NCBI RefSeq assembly: GCF_002218195.1
Contig: NZ_CP022336.1
Location: 1,855,001 to 1,919,000 of the forward strand
Length of the DNA: 64,000 nt
Reading direction: 5' to 3'
Source: Sphingorhabdus sp. SMR4y
GTDB taxonomy: Bacteria > Pseudomonadota > Alphaproteobacteria > Sphingomonadales > Sphingomonadaceae
Made by a program: the position numbers and the translations under genes
Shown: one piece after another, positions 24,830 to 35,254 of the stretch
Numbering within the stretch: position 1 is the first letter of the stretch
Layout of the letters: each line of letters begins with the position of its first letter
Notes under the pieces: generated by a model
What the model was told of the DNA's origin: nothing
Database searches by the model: none
Seen by the model: only the letters and a program-made list of their open reading frames with translations

Positions 24830-26368
24830 ATGGTGCGTTACGCTTACGGAATTTCAGCAGCTTTGCTTTTGGCCGGCAGTGCAGCAACTCTGGCCGGGAT
24901 CGGTCCGGCTGGAGCCCAGACCGCCGCCAACGACAGCTCGGTGATGCGCAACGTCGTACCGCGCGCAGGCGCGCCGATGAGCTTTGCCGACCTGACGGAA
25001 CAGTTACAGCCCGCCGTGGTCAATATCTCCACCACCCAGCGCGTGCGGGTCAACAACAACCCGTTCGCAGGCACGCCATTTGATGGCCTGTTCGGCAACC
25101 GCCAGCGCGGCGGCGGTGCCCAAACCCGCGAAGCGCAATCGCTGGGTTCCGGCTTCATCATTTCGGCCGACGGCTATGTTGTCACCAACAATCATGTGGT
25201 CGCACCGGGCAACCGCAATGCGACAATCGAGTCGATCACCGTGATCATGCCGGACCGCACCGAATATGAGGCCGAGCTCGTCGGTCGTGATGCCGCATCC
25301 GATATCGCGGTGCTCAAGATCAAGGCCAGCAAGCCCCTTCCCTTCGTCAAATTCGGTGACAGCACCAGCGCCCGGGTCGGCGACTGGGTCATTGCCATCG
25401 GCAATCCATTTGGACTCGGCGGAACGGTAACCACCGGAATCCTGTCAGCCATCCACAGGAACACCGGCCAGGGCGGCGCCTATGACCGCTTCCTGCAGAC
25501 CGATGCGTCGATCAACCGCGGAAACAGCGGTGGACCGATGTTCGATCTTAACGGCAATGTCATCGGCATCAACAATGCGATCATTTCGCCGACCGGCGGC
25601 AATGTCGGTATTGGCTTTGCCATTCCTGCGGAAGTCGCCGCGCCGATTGTCGAAACCCTGAAGGAAGGAAAGGCCATCGAACGCGGTTATCTCGGCGTAC
25701 AGATCAGCGCCCTTTCTGAAGATTTGGCCGACTCCCTGGGGCTCGAAAAGAACCGGGGTGAATTTGTCCAGCGGGTCGAACCTGGTGAAGCGGCGGCCAA
25801 GGCCGGCATTCTGGCGGGCGACGTGATCACCAAGGTGAACGGCAAGACGGTAACACCGGATCAGACCCTGTCCTATCTGGTAACCAATCTTCCGATTGGC
25901 ACCGAAGTTCCGATCGAGCTGATCCGCAACGGCAAGACGATCAAGGTCAACGCCAAGCTTGGCAAGCGCCCATCCGAAGAAGAACTGGCCGGCAGCACAT
26001 TCGATCCGGACGCCGAAGATGATGCCATGGGCCAGAGTGACGATGGCACCAGTGCGCAAGCAACCGCCGATGCGCTGGGACTGTCAGTGATCGATCTGAC
26101 GCCGGCAATCGCCCGGCAAATCGGTGTTCCATCAACGCAAAAAGGCGTAGTGGTAACCACCGTCAATCCGAACAGCGATGCAGCCCAGAAAGGCATCAGA
26201 CGCGGATTTCTGATCACCAGCGTCAACCGCAAGCCGGTGACCACCGTGGCCGAACTGGACGAAGCGATCAGCGACGCGACTCGTTCGAACCGGGAGGCTG
26301 TGCTTCTGCAGATCCGCCGCGGCGCTCGCCAGCCTGTCTTTGTCGCGGTCCGGCTACAGGACAGCTAA
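24830..26368 (+). CDS. DegP/HtrA-family periplasmic serine protease (Do type)
   Basis: A 512-residue Do-type protease/chaperone. Signal peptide (basic start, hydrophobic run, cleavage near AGA-QT). The catalytic triad is His in NNHVV, Asp in ASDIAVLKI and Ser in NRGNSGGPMF. Two PDZ domains follow (RGYLGVQISALSEDLA and the C-terminal VDLTPAIARQIGV region; an acidic linker EDDAMGQSDDG lies between). It degrades misfolded envelope proteins. ATG chosen because of GAGAGGAAG just upstream; an in-frame TTG 30 bp earlier lacks such a site. The 284 bp before it contain no gene. Confidence 0.93.
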   Translation: MVRYAYGISAALLLAGSAATLAGIGPAGAQTAANDSSVMRNVVPRAGAPMSFADLTEQLQPAVVNISTTQRVRVNNNPFAGTPFDGLFGNRQRGGGAQTREAQSLGSGFIISADGYVVTNNHVVAPGNRNATIESITVIMPDRTEYEAELVGRDAASDIAVLKIKASKPLPFVKFGDSTSARVGDWVIAIGNPFGLGGTVTTGILSAIHRNTGQGGAYDRFLQTDASINRGNSGGPMFDLNGNVIGINNAIISPTGGNVGIGFAIPAEVAAPIVETLKEGKAIERGYLGVQISALSEDLADSLGLEKNRGEFVQRVEPGEAAAKAGILAGDVITKVNGKTVTPDQTLSYLVTNLPIGTEVPIELIRNGKTIKVNAKLGKRPSEEELAGSTFDPDAEDDAMGQSDDGTSAQATADALGLSVIDLTPAIARQIGVPSTQKGVVVTTVNPNSDAAQKGIRRGFLITSVNRKPVTTVAELDEAISDATRSNREAVLLQIRRGARQPVFVAVRLQDS

Positions 26369-26395
26369 ACGCATATAAACACATGTAACAGACAA

Positions 26396-26425
26396 GGGCT
26401 GGCGCTTGACGCCGGCCCTTTTTTT
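26396..26425 (+). terminator. Rho-independent terminator of the DegP-type gene
   Basis: A 9-bp stem GGGCTGGCG / CGCCGGCCC (one G-T pair) with a 5-base loop is followed by seven T residues, 28 bp after the stop codon. Textbook form. Confidence 0.92.
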
Positions 26426-26472
26426 GCGTCAAGTCGGGACTAGCTTTGCAATATGATTGAGGGGATCCGCCT

Positions 26473-28053
26473 ATGGCCGATGCAACAGAAATTTTTCTCG
26501 GACTGGGCGGTGGCGAACGGCAAAGCCTCAACCTTTCCCGCGCCAACCGCCACGGCCTGATCGCCGGCGCAACCGGTACCGGTAAGACGGTCACGCTACA
26601 GGGCCTGGCCGAAAGCTTCTCGGCCAATGGCGTTCCGGTATTCGTTGCCGATGTCAAAGGTGATCTGTCCGGCGTATCAATGGCCGGTTCCCCGCAATTC
26701 AAACATGCCGACAAGCTGGAAGGGCGCGCCGAGGAACTCGGCATGGATGACTATGCCTATTCCGACAATCCGGCGATATTCTGGGATCTCTACGGCAAGC
26801 AGGGCCACCCGATCCGGACCACGATCACGGAAATGGGACCGCTGCTGCTGGCCCGCCTGATGGACCTGAACGATACACAGGAAGGCGTGCTCAATATTGT
26901 TTTCCGCTTTGCCGATGAAGAAGGATTGTTGCTGCTCAATCTCGACGACCTGCAGTCGATGCTCGCCTATACGGCGGAAAATGCGAAGCAGTTGTCCGCC
27001 AAATATGGCAATGTCAGCAAGGCCAGCGTCGGCGCCATACAGCGCCAGCTGCTCCAGCTCGACAGCCAGGGCGCGGGGCAGTTTTTTGGTGAACCCGCTC
27101 TCGAGATCGACGATTTCCTGAAATGTGATGATCAGGGCCGCGGCTATATCAACATCCTCGCCGCCGACCAGCTGATGCGCAGCCCGAAACTCTATGCAAC
27201 CTTCCTGCTCTGGCTGCTCGCCGAGCTGTTCGAAAGCCTGCCGGAAGTCGGCGATCCGAAAAAACCGAAGCTGGTATTCTTCTTTGATGAAGCGCATTTG
27301 CTGTTCGATGATGCCCCCAAGGCGCTGGAAGACAAGATCGAACAGGTTGTGCGCCTGATCCGGTCGAAAGGTGTCGGGGTCTATTTCGTCACCCAGAATC
27401 CGGTCGACATTCCCCAGGAGGTTGCCGGACAGCTTGGCAATCGCGTGCAGCACGCGCTGCGCGCATTCACCCCGCGCGACAAGAAAGCCATCAAGGCGGC
27501 CGCCGACACGTTCCGGATCAACCCCGAGCTGGATGTGGAGGAAGCCATTACAGAATTGCGGGTTGGTGAAGCGCTCGTCTCGACATTGCTGGAGGATGGC
27601 GCGCCCTCGATCGTCGAGCGGACGCTGATCAAGCCGCCCCGCTCACGCCTCGGGCCGGTTTCACCCAAGGAGCGGGCGATTATCAACTCCATCTCCCCCT
27701 ATGAAGGCAAATATGACACCGAAATAGACCGGCAAAGCGCTGAGGAAATTCTGGCGCAAAAGGTGATCGACGCCACAGAAACCGCCAAAGAGGTCGAGGA
27801 AAAGGGCGAGGAAGAAGTCCGCAAACAACCACGCAAGAGCAAGAGTATCTGGGAGAAGGCGCTCAGCCGAGGCGCAAAAGTGGCGATGGGTTCGGCAGCA
27901 GGTATGGCCGCGTCGACCATGCTCGGCAAAAAATCACGGGCGAACCCGGTGCGGACCGGCGTGACGTCCGCGGTCGGTTCCGTGGTGACGGATCTGGCGG
28001 GGCCGGTTGCAGGACGCTTCGTCCGCAATCTGATCGGCGGGCTAATGCGCTAA
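26473..28053 (+). CDS. HerA-like (DUF853) P-loop ATPase
   Basis: A 526-residue HerA/FtsK-superfamily ATPase of the DUF853 subgroup. Walker A is [13 protein letters not shown] (residues about 32-40), Walker [16 protein letters not shown] (about 265-280), then the Gln sensor in [11 protein letters not shown]. Residues after about 430 form a basic and Ala/Gly-rich tail with [21 protein letters not shown]. HerA proteins pump DNA or act in defence; this subgroup is common in proteobacteria without NurA and its role is unknown. No nuclease is adjacent. Confidence 0.85.
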   Translation: MADATEIFLGLGGGERQSLNLSRANRHGLIAGATGTGKTVTLQGLAESFSANGVPVFVADVKGDLSGVSMAGSPQFKHADKLEGRAEELGMDDYAYSDNPAIFWDLYGKQGHPIRTTITEMGPLLLARLMDLNDTQEGVLNIVFRFADEEGLLLLNLDDLQSMLAYTAENAKQLSAKYGNVSKASVGAIQRQLLQLDSQGAGQFFGEPALEIDDFLKCDDQGRGYINILAADQLMRSPKLYATFLLWLLAELFESLPEVGDPKKPKLVFFFDEAHLLFDDAPKALEDKIEQVVRLIRSKGVGVYFVTQNPVDIPQEVAGQLGNRVQHALRAFTPRDKKAIKAAADTFRINPELDVEEAITELRVGEALVSTLLEDGAPSIVERTLIKPPRSRLGPVSPKERAIINSISPYEGKYDTEIDRQSAEEILAQKVIDATETAKEVEEKGEEEVRKQPRKSKSIWEKALSRGAKVAMGSAAGMAASTMLGKKSRANPVRTGVTSAVGSVVTDLAGPVAGRFVRNLIGGLMR

Positions 28054-28074
28054 CCGGCGCAGTCCCCGTAGCCC

Positions 28075-28476
28075 CTAGTCCTTGCTGCCCAGGAAACGTG
28101 CGACAATATCCTTCGCCAGACGGGTCGGGCGCAAGGTGTCCGCGTCAATACAGCACCAGCTCGACTGGACTTCGGCCAAAACCTCTTCGCCCCGCCGGAT
28201 GACGGTGCTGTAGAAGGCGCGCGCACCGTGGACTTTTTCCAGCAACACTTCGGCGATAACGTCATCTTCCAGAAACGCCGGCTTGCGATAGGTGATCTCA
28301 TGCTTGAGCGCCACCCAGAGATGGGCAGCGACCGCTTCGGAGGGTGCGAATTTCTGCCAGTGAGCGACCACGGCATCCTGCACCCAGGTCAGATAATTGG
28401 CATTATTGACATGGCCCATGAAATCAATGTCGGACGGTTCGATGGCAATGCTATGATGATGTGTAATACTGCTCAT
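28075..28476 (-). CDS. Hotdog-fold acyl-CoA thioesterase (YbgC/4HBT type)
   Basis: A 133-residue single hotdog domain. DIDFMGHVNNANYLTWVQDA holds the 4HBT-type catalytic Asp/His-Asn block, and HEITYRKPAFLEDDV the strand after the helix. Hydrolyses acyl-CoA or acyl-ACP; specificity unknown. Convergent with the HerA-like gene (21 bp apart). Confidence 0.85.
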   Translation of the reverse strand: MSSITHHHSIAIEPSDIDFMGHVNNANYLTWVQDAVVAHWQKFAPSEAVAAHLWVALKHEITYRKPAFLEDDVIAEVLLEKVHGARAFYSTVIRRGEEVLAEVQSSWCCIDADTLRPTRLAKDIVARFLGSKD

Positions 28477-28558
28477 ATCGACAATATATAAGAATGACCG
28501 TGGCCGATTGATAGGGCAAAGTCGATTCTATTCCCGAATACGGCAAAGCGGGGAGATG

Positions 28559-29650
28559 TCAGCCCCGAACAAGCTTGAATTGCTCGAACGCCAATGGTTG
28601 ATCCATCGTGAAGCTTGAAAAACCTGTTGCGCCGTCTACCGCCGACAGCAATTCATCCACCGCCGCTTTGTCGCCGTCCGCCAAACCCCGATAATAATCC
28701 AGTGGCCGCTGCAGCATCCACAGGCTAAACGGCGGCGCAATCCGCTGTCCGGTCACGCCCTCGATCGTAAAATCCGCCATGCCAACGGCGCGCGGAATTT
28801 CCGTATCCGGGTTGGCCTCGTTCCAGGCGCTGAACAGATCAGCGGTTTTCTGCAGGAACGGCGTCTGCTCCCGCATCATTCTTGCCAATACGGGAAACAG
28901 GCTCTGCGGAACCGTGTCATCCGGCAAAAATTCTCCCGACAATGGCTCTCGCACATTCACCATCCGTTCGACCCACGCAGCCACGTTCGGCGCTAGCCGT
29001 TTCATGATCTCGCCCGACGCGGGATCGCGATATAAATGGGCATAAAGCGGACCGATCAGACCATAATCACCAATCGAGGGCCGCGAGCCCAGCAGAAAAT
29101 CATATTGTGCAAAATGCCGGTCGAGATCGGCGAGAAGCGCTTCATAGCCAGCCTCGATCGCAGGGATGGTCTGCTCGCTGATCCCCAATATCGGGCAAAA
29201 ACCCTTGAACGTCTGGCCCCGCTCGCGACCGATTGCCAGCTGCTCTTCCCTGCTCGCTTCGGGGGCTGCAACCGCCCCGAATTCGCCGTAGACCCATTCT
29301 TCGTTATAGTTCCAGCGATAATGCATCGCCGGAATCACCAGCCATTCATCGCCGAACACTTCCGCCAGCAGCGCCACCAGCCTCTGTCTGGGCGTATCGG
29401 GATAAACGGATGGTCCGCCGATCTCCGCCTCGAAATGGTCGATGATAAGCGTTGTGTCCTGAAGGGTTTCGTCGTCTTCGGTAACCATCACGGGAATCAC
29501 CGGGCGACCGACTCTGGGGACGATGATCGTCTTGTAAACCTCGGTGGTACTGAGAAATTCTTCGTAATCCACCCCCTTCCAGTCGAGATAGGCCCGCGCC
29601 TTGCCCGAATAGAGGGAGAGTTGTCCGCCGTAGAACTTATGCGGCATCAA
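28559..29650 (-). CDS. Glutathione S-transferase family protein
   Basis: A 363-residue protein with an N-terminal thioredoxin-fold GST domain ([55 protein letters not shown]) and an extended C-terminal helical domain (WVERMVN region). It is much longer than classical GSTs (about 200-230), and the extra C-terminal 100 residues are unassigned. The start overlaps the queF stop (TGATG, start 29650 or 29647), so the two are likely co-transcribed. Substrate unknown. Confidence 0.8.
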   Translation of the reverse strand: MMPHKFYGGQLSLYSGKARAYLDWKGVDYEEFLSTTEVYKTIIVPRVGRPVIPVMVTEDDETLQDTTLIIDHFEAEIGGPSVYPDTPRQRLVALLAEVFGDEWLVIPAMHYRWNYNEEWVYGEFGAVAAPEASREEQLAIGRERGQTFKGFCPILGISEQTIPAIEAGYEALLADLDRHFAQYDFLLGSRPSIGDYGLIGPLYAHLYRDPASGEIMKRLAPNVAAWVERMVNVREPLSGEFLPDDTVPQSLFPVLARMMREQTPFLQKTADLFSAWNEANPDTEIPRAVGMADFTIEGVTGQRIAPPFSLWMLQRPLDYYRGLADGDKAAVDELLSAVDGATGFSSFTMDQPLAFEQFKLVRG

Positions 29651-30117
29651 CCGCGGCCCCGGTAAGACGCGACGCCCTGATCCGGGATCCAGAGCCCCTT
29701 GGGCGGCTCGCCCGACTGCCAGAAAACGTCAATCGGTATGCCGCCACGCGGATACCAATAGCCGCCAATCCGCAGCCATTTCGGTTGCATCTCGTCGAAC
29801 AGGCGCTTGCCGATGCCGACCGTGCAATCCTCGTGAAAGGCGGCATGATTGCGGAACGATCCGAGAAACAGCTTGAGCGATTTCGACTCCACAATCGTTT
29901 CGCCCGGCGCATAGTCGATCACCAGATGGGCAAAATCCGGCTGCCCCGTAACCGGACAAAGCGAGGTAAATTCGGGGGCCGCGAAGCGAGTCAAATATAA
30001 TTCGCCCACGCGCGGATTAGGCACATAGTCCAGCTCTGCCGTTTCGGGAGATTCTGGCAACGCACTATCCTGTCCAAGATATCGCGGTGCCGTTTTTTTG
30101 GATTCATCATCGGTCAT
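29647..30117 (-). CDS. queF: NADPH-dependent 7-cyano-7-deazaguanine reductase
   Basis: A unimodular QueF of about 156 residues that reduces preQ0 to preQ1 in queuosine (tRNA wobble) synthesis. [20 protein letters not shown] holds the catalytic Cys, and [20 protein letters not shown] is the QueF signature with the NADPH-binding motif. The frame opens at 30126 (MVCMTDDES); the second Met, at 30117, is preferred because the extra residues are not family-like. Upstream of the GST gene. The window also encodes GluQ-RS, which modifies queuosine of tRNA-Asp. Confidence 0.93.
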   Translation of the reverse strand: MTDDESKKTAPRYLGQDSALPESPETAELDYVPNPRVGELYLTRFAAPEFTSLCPVTGQPDFAHLVIDYAPGETIVESKSLKLFLGSFRNHAAFHEDCTVGIGKRLFDEMQPKWLRIGGYWYPRGGIPIDVFWQSGEPPKGLWIPDQGVASYRGRG

Positions 30118-30228
30118 GCAAACCATCTAGAGCAGCGCGCGCGCGATGTCATCAATCCCTGACGCTATATTGATGTTGCCCGAAAGAACGCATCGCCAGT
30201 TGCCGCGCGATAATGTCATAGGCCCGAC

Positions 30229-31767
30229 ATGGCTGAAAAAACTCTTATACCGATCCTGGGCGATCAGCTCTCTGTCAACATCTCATCGCTTGCCGGGCAG
30301 AATCCCGACGAATGCCTGCTTCTGATGATGGAGGTCGATGAGGAGGCAACATACGTCCGGCACCACAAGGCAAAGATTGCCTATATATTTTCCGCCATGC
30401 GCCATCACGCAAAGGCGCTGGAAGAACGCGGATGGGCAGTGGAATATGTAAGCTTGTCCGATCCCGGCAACAGCGGCAGTTTTTCCGGCGAAATCGCCCG
30501 GGCTCTCGAACGACATAGCATAAAAAATATCCGCATTACCGAGGCCGGCGAGTGGCGGGTCATGGCGATGATCGAGAATTGGGAAGATCAGTTCGGCCTT
30601 CCTGTCTCGATTTGCCCCGACCAGCGGTTCATCGCAACGCATCAGGATTTTACCGCCTGGGCCGAGGACAAAAAACAGCTCCGTATGGAATTTTTCTATC
30701 GCGAAATGCGGCGAAAAACCGGACTGCTTCTCGATCAGGACGGCACGCCCGAAGGGGGAAAATGGAATTATGACAGCGCCAATCGCAAACCGGCAAAGAG
30801 GGACCTGTCTATCCCGCAACCGATTCGGTTCCGCCCCGATGCGATAACGGCAGACGTCCTCGCTCTGGTCGCTGAGAAATTTGCGGATCATCCGGGTTCA
30901 CTGGACCATTTCCACTTCGCGGTTACCCATGAGGAAGCGATGCGGCAGAAGCGCAAATTTCTCGATCAGGCGCTGCCCCGCTTTGGCGACTATCAGGATG
31001 CGCTGCTCAGCGGGGAACCGTTTCTGTGGCACTCAGTTTTGTCGCCCTATATCAATTCCGGCCTGCTTGATCCGCTTGAGCTCTGTCAGGACGTCGAGCG
31101 CCGCTATCACGACGGGGACGTCCCGCTGAACGCTGCCGAAGGGTTCATCCGGCAAATCATCGGTTGGCGCGAATATATGCGAGGCATCTATTGGCGCGAG
31201 GGACCCGATTATGTCGATCGCAACTTTTTGGCAGCGGAACGGCCCCTGCCGGAATTTTTCTATTCGGGTGACACAGATATGCATTGCATGGCTGAAGCGA
31301 TCGGCCAGACGCTGGACCTCGCCTATGCGCATCATATCCAGCGATTGATGATAACCGGCAATTTCGCGCTGATCGCTGGTCTCCAGCCGCAAGCGGTGCA
31401 TCGTTGGTATCTGGAAGTCTATGCCGATGCCTATGAGTGGGTCGAGCTACCCAATACCCTTGGCATGAGCCAGTTCGCCGATGGCGGAACCATTGCCTCC
31501 AAACCTTATGCGTCGTCAGGCAATTATATCAACAAGATGTCGGATTACTGCCAGCATTGCCGCTATGATGTGAAACAGCGCTCCGGCGAAAATGCCTGCC
31601 CCTTCAATTCCCTTTATTGGGATTTTCTTGTTCGAAACCGGGATCAGCTCGGGAATAATCACCGGTTGGCGATGCCTTATCGCACATGGGAGGGCATGGA
31701 TTCACATACCAGGGATGACATTCGCACACGCGCCGAAAATTTTCTCGATCAACTGCAGAAAAATTGA
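30229..31767 (+). CDS. Fe-S bacterial cryptochrome/(6-4) photolyase (PhrB/FeS-BCP type)
   Basis: A 512-residue photolyase of the prokaryotic Fe-S group. Opening LIPILGDQLSVNISSL is specific to it. The FAD-binding helical part has EGFIRQIIGWREYMRGIYW and LMITGNFALIAGLQP. The Cys set for a [4Fe-4S] cluster is visible: one in MHCMAEA, then YCQHC and NACPFN. Uses FAD and light to repair (6-4) photoproducts (known for the Agrobacterium and Rhodobacter relatives). Monocistronic by spacing. Confidence 0.9.
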   Translation: MAEKTLIPILGDQLSVNISSLAGQNPDECLLLMMEVDEEATYVRHHKAKIAYIFSAMRHHAKALEERGWAVEYVSLSDPGNSGSFSGEIARALERHSIKNIRITEAGEWRVMAMIENWEDQFGLPVSICPDQRFIATHQDFTAWAEDKKQLRMEFFYREMRRKTGLLLDQDGTPEGGKWNYDSANRKPAKRDLSIPQPIRFRPDAITADVLALVAEKFADHPGSLDHFHFAVTHEEAMRQKRKFLDQALPRFGDYQDALLSGEPFLWHSVLSPYINSGLLDPLELCQDVERRYHDGDVPLNAAEGFIRQIIGWREYMRGIYWREGPDYVDRNFLAAERPLPEFFYSGDTDMHCMAEAIGQTLDLAYAHHIQRLMITGNFALIAGLQPQAVHRWYLEVYADAYEWVELPNTLGMSQFADGGTIASKPYASSGNYINKMSDYCQHCRYDVKQRSGENACPFNSLYWDFLVRNRDQLGNNHRLAMPYRTWEGMDSHTRDDIRTRAENFLDQLQKN

Positions 31768-31893
31768 ATGGCCCAAAAACCACATAAAGCGGTAGATTCA
31801 TCGGGCAATGCGTTATAGCCTCGACGCCTTGAAATCGAGTCGCTAGACGGCGGCTAGAGTAGCGCAAATAATTGCGGGCATGAGGAGTTTAAT

Positions 31894-32730
31894 ATGGAAT
31901 TGCTGGTAACGACCGAATGGTTGGCCAACGAACTGGGCGCATCCGATCTGCGTATCGTGGACGCGACGAAATTCATGGCGGATGCCGGTCGTAATCCGGC
32001 CGCAGAATATGAAGCGGGCCACATTCCCGGGGCGGTCTTCATGGATCTCAGTGATTTGACCGACAGCAGCAATCCGATCGAGAATATGCTGCCGCCGGCG
32101 GAGAAATTCGCCAGCCGCATGCAGTCGCTCGGTCTGGGTGATGGCAGCCGTGTCGTTCTCTACGACGACAGCCCGCTCAAGAGCGCCGCTCGCGCCTGGT
32201 GGATGCTGACCATGTTCGGCGCACATGAAGTCGCCATTCTTGATGGCGGGATCGCCAAGTGGAAAGCGGAAGGCCGGCCGCTGGAAACCGGTAAGGAAGC
32301 CTTGCGCCATCGCCATTTCACCGTCTGGAAGGACGACAAGGATATCCGCACCAAGGCCGATATGCTCGCCAATCTCCACAGCAAGGATGAGCAGGTCGTC
32401 GATGCGCGACCCGCCGACCGGTTCAGCGGTGAAACACCGGATCCACGCGGCGAAATCGCATCCGGACATATTCCGGGCTCGACCAATATTCCGCACAGCA
32501 GTTTCTTCAACGCCGATGGCACCTGGAAAAGCAGCGACGAGATCAAGGCGATCTTCAACGATGCCGGGGTCGATCTGTCCAAGCCACTGGTCACGACCTG
32601 TGGCTCGGGCATGACCGCAGCCGTCGTCTCCTTTGCTGCGGCCCTCGCTGGCGCAGAAAAGACCGCGCTTTATGACGGCAGCTGGGCCGAATGGGGCGCT
32701 GACGCCGATACCCCGAAAGAATCCGTCTGA
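31894..32730 (+). CDS. sseA: 3-mercaptopyruvate/thiosulfate sulfurtransferase
   Basis: A 278-residue tandem rhodanese. The first, inactive, rhodanese domain covers residues 1-140 (LVTTEWLANELGASDLRIVDAT; GHIPGAVFMDL). The second, active one has the Cys loop CGSGMTA near residue 236; CG(S/T)G(V/M)TA loops are typical of 3-mercaptopyruvate sulfurtransferases. Transfers sulfur from 3-mercaptopyruvate to thiols or cyanide. SD GAGGAG before the ATG. Followed 26 bp later by metC, so both sit in sulfur amino-acid metabolism. Confidence 0.92.
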   Translation: MELLVTTEWLANELGASDLRIVDATKFMADAGRNPAAEYEAGHIPGAVFMDLSDLTDSSNPIENMLPPAEKFASRMQSLGLGDGSRVVLYDDSPLKSAARAWWMLTMFGAHEVAILDGGIAKWKAEGRPLETGKEALRHRHFTVWKDDKDIRTKADMLANLHSKDEQVVDARPADRFSGETPDPRGEIASGHIPGSTNIPHSSFFNADGTWKSSDEIKAIFNDAGVDLSKPLVTTCGSGMTAAVVSFAAALAGAEKTALYDGSWAEWGADADTPKESV

Positions 32731-32756
32731 ACATGCGGTCGCCGCTGGAACTATAA

Positions 32757-33956
32757 TTGGCAGATCACGACTCTGGTTCAAAAAAGCCAGCGACCCAGGT
32801 TGTCACCGGGGGACGCCGGAAGAATTGGACCGGAGCCGTGGTCAATCCGCCTGTCTGGCGGGGCAGTACCCATCTCTATGATGATGTGGCCCATCTGCGG
32901 GAGGGCCTGAAGTCCAATGATGACGGGCGCTTCTTCTATGGTCGGCGTGGCTCGCCGACCCAATGGTCACTGGCCGCAGCGCTGACCGAAATGGAACCCG
33001 GCGCGGCCGGAACCATGCTTTACCCCTCCGGGGTTGCCGCCATTTCCTGCTCCCTGCTCGCCGTGTTGAAACCCGGCGACGAAATTCTGCTGACCGACAG
33101 CAGCTATGATCCCAGCCGCAGCTTCGCCGATGCTTTTCTCAAGCGCATGGGCATCACCGCCCGCTATTATGATCCGCTGATCGGTGCGGAAATCGCCGAC
33201 CTTTTCAGCCCCGCCACCAGAGCCATATTGATGGAAAGTCCCGGCAGCCTGACCTTCGAAGTTCAGGATGTACCGGCCATCTGCGAGGCGGCAAGCGCGG
33301 CAGGCATTGTCACTTTGCTCGACAATACATGGGCCACATCGCATTTTTTTCCAGCGCTGGAAAAGGGTGTGGATATCGCAATAACCGCCGCGACAAAATA
33401 TATTGTCGGCCACAGCGACGTGATGATGGGCGCGGTCACCACGCATGGCAAATATTGGACCCGCCTTCGCCGCACCGCCCAGCAGCTGGGGCAGGTCGTG
33501 TCACCGGATGATGCCTATCTGGCTGCGCGCGGATTGAGGACGCTCGACGTTCGCCTGCGCCAGCACGAGGCCAGCGCGCTCAAGATGGCACATTGGCTGA
33601 AGGAACGGCCCGAAGTCGGTCTGGTCCTCCACCCCGCCCTGCCCGATTGTCCGGGCCACGATATATGGAAGAGGGATTTCAAAGGCGCATCCGGACTATT
33701 TTCCTTTGAGCTTGCTGATGGTGATGACCAGACCCGAGCGGCTTTCATTGATGCGCTGGAACTGTTCGGCATCGGTTATAGCTGGGGTGGCTTCGAAAGC
33801 CTGGCGTTGCCGGTCGATCCGAAAAAACATCGTACCGCAACCCAATGGCAGCAAAAGGGCCCGCTGGTCCGACTGAATATCGGACTGGAACATCCGGATG
33901 ATCTGATCGCGGACCTTGCCAAAGCTTTTGAACATTACCACAGTGTACAGTCATGA
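32757..33956 (+). CDS. metC: Cystathionine beta-lyase
   Basis: A 399-residue PLP enzyme of the Cys/Met-metabolism family that splits cystathionine to homocysteine. The PLP Lys is in ITAATKYIVGHSDVMMGAV; the N-terminal block NPPVWRGSTHLY and GTMLYPSGVAAI are typical of the MetC subgroup. TTG start at 32757 by alignment of the first conserved segment. The stop overlaps the mscS start (ATGA). Confidence 0.92.
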   Translation: MADHDSGSKKPATQVVTGGRRKNWTGAVVNPPVWRGSTHLYDDVAHLREGLKSNDDGRFFYGRRGSPTQWSLAAALTEMEPGAAGTMLYPSGVAAISCSLLAVLKPGDEILLTDSSYDPSRSFADAFLKRMGITARYYDPLIGAEIADLFSPATRAILMESPGSLTFEVQDVPAICEAASAAGIVTLLDNTWATSHFFPALEKGVDIAITAATKYIVGHSDVMMGAVTTHGKYWTRLRRTAQQLGQVVSPDDAYLAARGLRTLDVRLRQHEASALKMAHWLKERPEVGLVLHPALPDCPGHDIWKRDFKGASGLFSFELADGDDQTRAAFIDALELFGIGYSWGGFESLALPVDPKKHRTATQWQQKGPLVRLNIGLEHPDDLIADLAKAFEHYHSVQS

Positions 33957-35254
33957 TCGAGGATGCGCTCAATTATCTGGAATCGCTGACTTCCGACACG
34001 CCACGCAATGTCCAGTATATCGAAGGCGGCGTCGCGGCCGGACTGGTCATACTGGCATTGACTGCCGGTTGGTATCTCAGCAAATATATCGGTCCGAAGC
34101 TGCGCCACTTGTGGGAAGCCCGCGCCGGCTACGAAAGCGAGCTTGCCGGCCGGCGCATCCGCGATATGACGCGGCGCGCGACCACTTTCATCCTTTGCGG
34201 TATTTTTCTGGCATTCTATCCCTGGAATCTGATCGCGCAGGTCGTCTTTTCACTGACCATCGCGATAACGGTCGGGCTGTTTGCCAATGACCTGATCCGC
34301 GGCGTCCGGATGCCGGACTGGTTGGGAACGACCATTGGCCTGGCGCTGTTCGTCAGCATCGGGTCCGGTCTGGTCGGGGGGATCGAGCCGATTACCCTGG
34401 CCATGGACAAGGTCGGTTTCAGCTTGGGTTCGCGCCGAATCTCGCTGCTCTGGATTGTCACGCTGGCGATGACCGCCGTCATTCTGCTCGCGGTGGCCCG
34501 CGTGCTGATGAAGCTCGTAACCTATGTCATCAGCAATAGCGAACTTGACGGCGCCCAGAAAGTTTTGGGTCAGAAGCTGGCGACCGTCGCAATATTGGCC
34601 GGCGCCTTCGTTCTGGGTCTCGACGTGGTCGGAATAGACCTGACCGCTCTTGCCGTCTTCTCCGGCGCCTTCGGCCTCGCCATCGGTTTCGGCATGCAGA
34701 AGACCATCGGTAACCTGATCGCCGGGATCATCCTGCTGATGGACCGTTCGATCAAGCCGGGTGACGTGATTGCTGTCGGCAACACCTATGGCTGGGTCAA
34801 CAAGATTGGCGTGCGCGCGGTCTCGGTCCTGACCCGCGAAGGCAAGGAGCATCTGATCCCGAACGAGGATCTGATGACCCGCGAAGTGGAAAACTGGTCC
34901 TATTCCAGTCCAAACGTGAGGATCAGCATTCCTGTTGGCGTGTCCTACAATACCGACATGGATCAGGCGATCGAACTGATGAAACAGGCCTGCGTCGACG
35001 TGCCGCGCGTTCTCAATCATCCCAAGCCTGTCGTCTGGATGCTCGAATTTGGTGACAATAGCGTCAATTTCGAAATTCGCTGCTGGATCAAGGACCCGCA
35101 ATCAGGCGTCGGCAATTTCAAGGCGGCGATCCTGAAGCGGGTCTGGGACCTGTTCAAGGAACATGGCGTAGAAATTCCGTTTCCGCAGCGCGATGTCCAT
35201 ATCAGATCGCTGCCGGAAGGCGGAACCGTCACCCTGGGACCGGCTCCGAAATAG
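33953..35254 (+). CDS. MscS-family mechanosensitive channel
   Basis: A 433-residue membrane protein with about five helices before the conserved MscS domain: pore helix ALAVFSGAFGLAIGFGMQKTIGNLIAGIILLMDRSIKPGDVI (Gly/Ala-rich TM3, then the beta domain), and a C-terminal cytoplasmic part with VENWSYSSPNVRISIPVGVSY. Opens on membrane tension to release solutes. Overlaps metC by 4 bp. Confidence 0.92.
   Translation: MIEDALNYLESLTSDTPRNVQYIEGGVAAGLVILALTAGWYLSKYIGPKLRHLWEARAGYESELAGRRIRDMTRRATTFILCGIFLAFYPWNLIAQVVFSLTIAITVGLFANDLIRGVRMPDWLGTTIGLALFVSIGSGLVGGIEPITLAMDKVGFSLGSRRISLLWIVTLAMTAVILLAVARVLMKLVTYVISNSELDGAQKVLGQKLATVAILAGAFVLGLDVVGIDLTALAVFSGAFGLAIGFGMQKTIGNLIAGIILLMDRSIKPGDVIAVGNTYGWVNKIGVRAVSVLTREGKEHLIPNEDLMTREVENWSYSSPNVRISIPVGVSYNTDMDQAIELMKQACVDVPRVLNHPKPVVWMLEFGDNSVNFEIRCWIKDPQSGVGNFKAAILKRVWDLFKEHGVEIPFPQRDVHIRSLPEGGTVTLGPAPK

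Noticed and set aside
26473-28053. HerA-like gene as half of a HerA-based defence pair
   Set aside because: No NurA, SIR2 or DUF4297-type partner is adjacent; the DUF853 subgroup is widespread as a lone gene.
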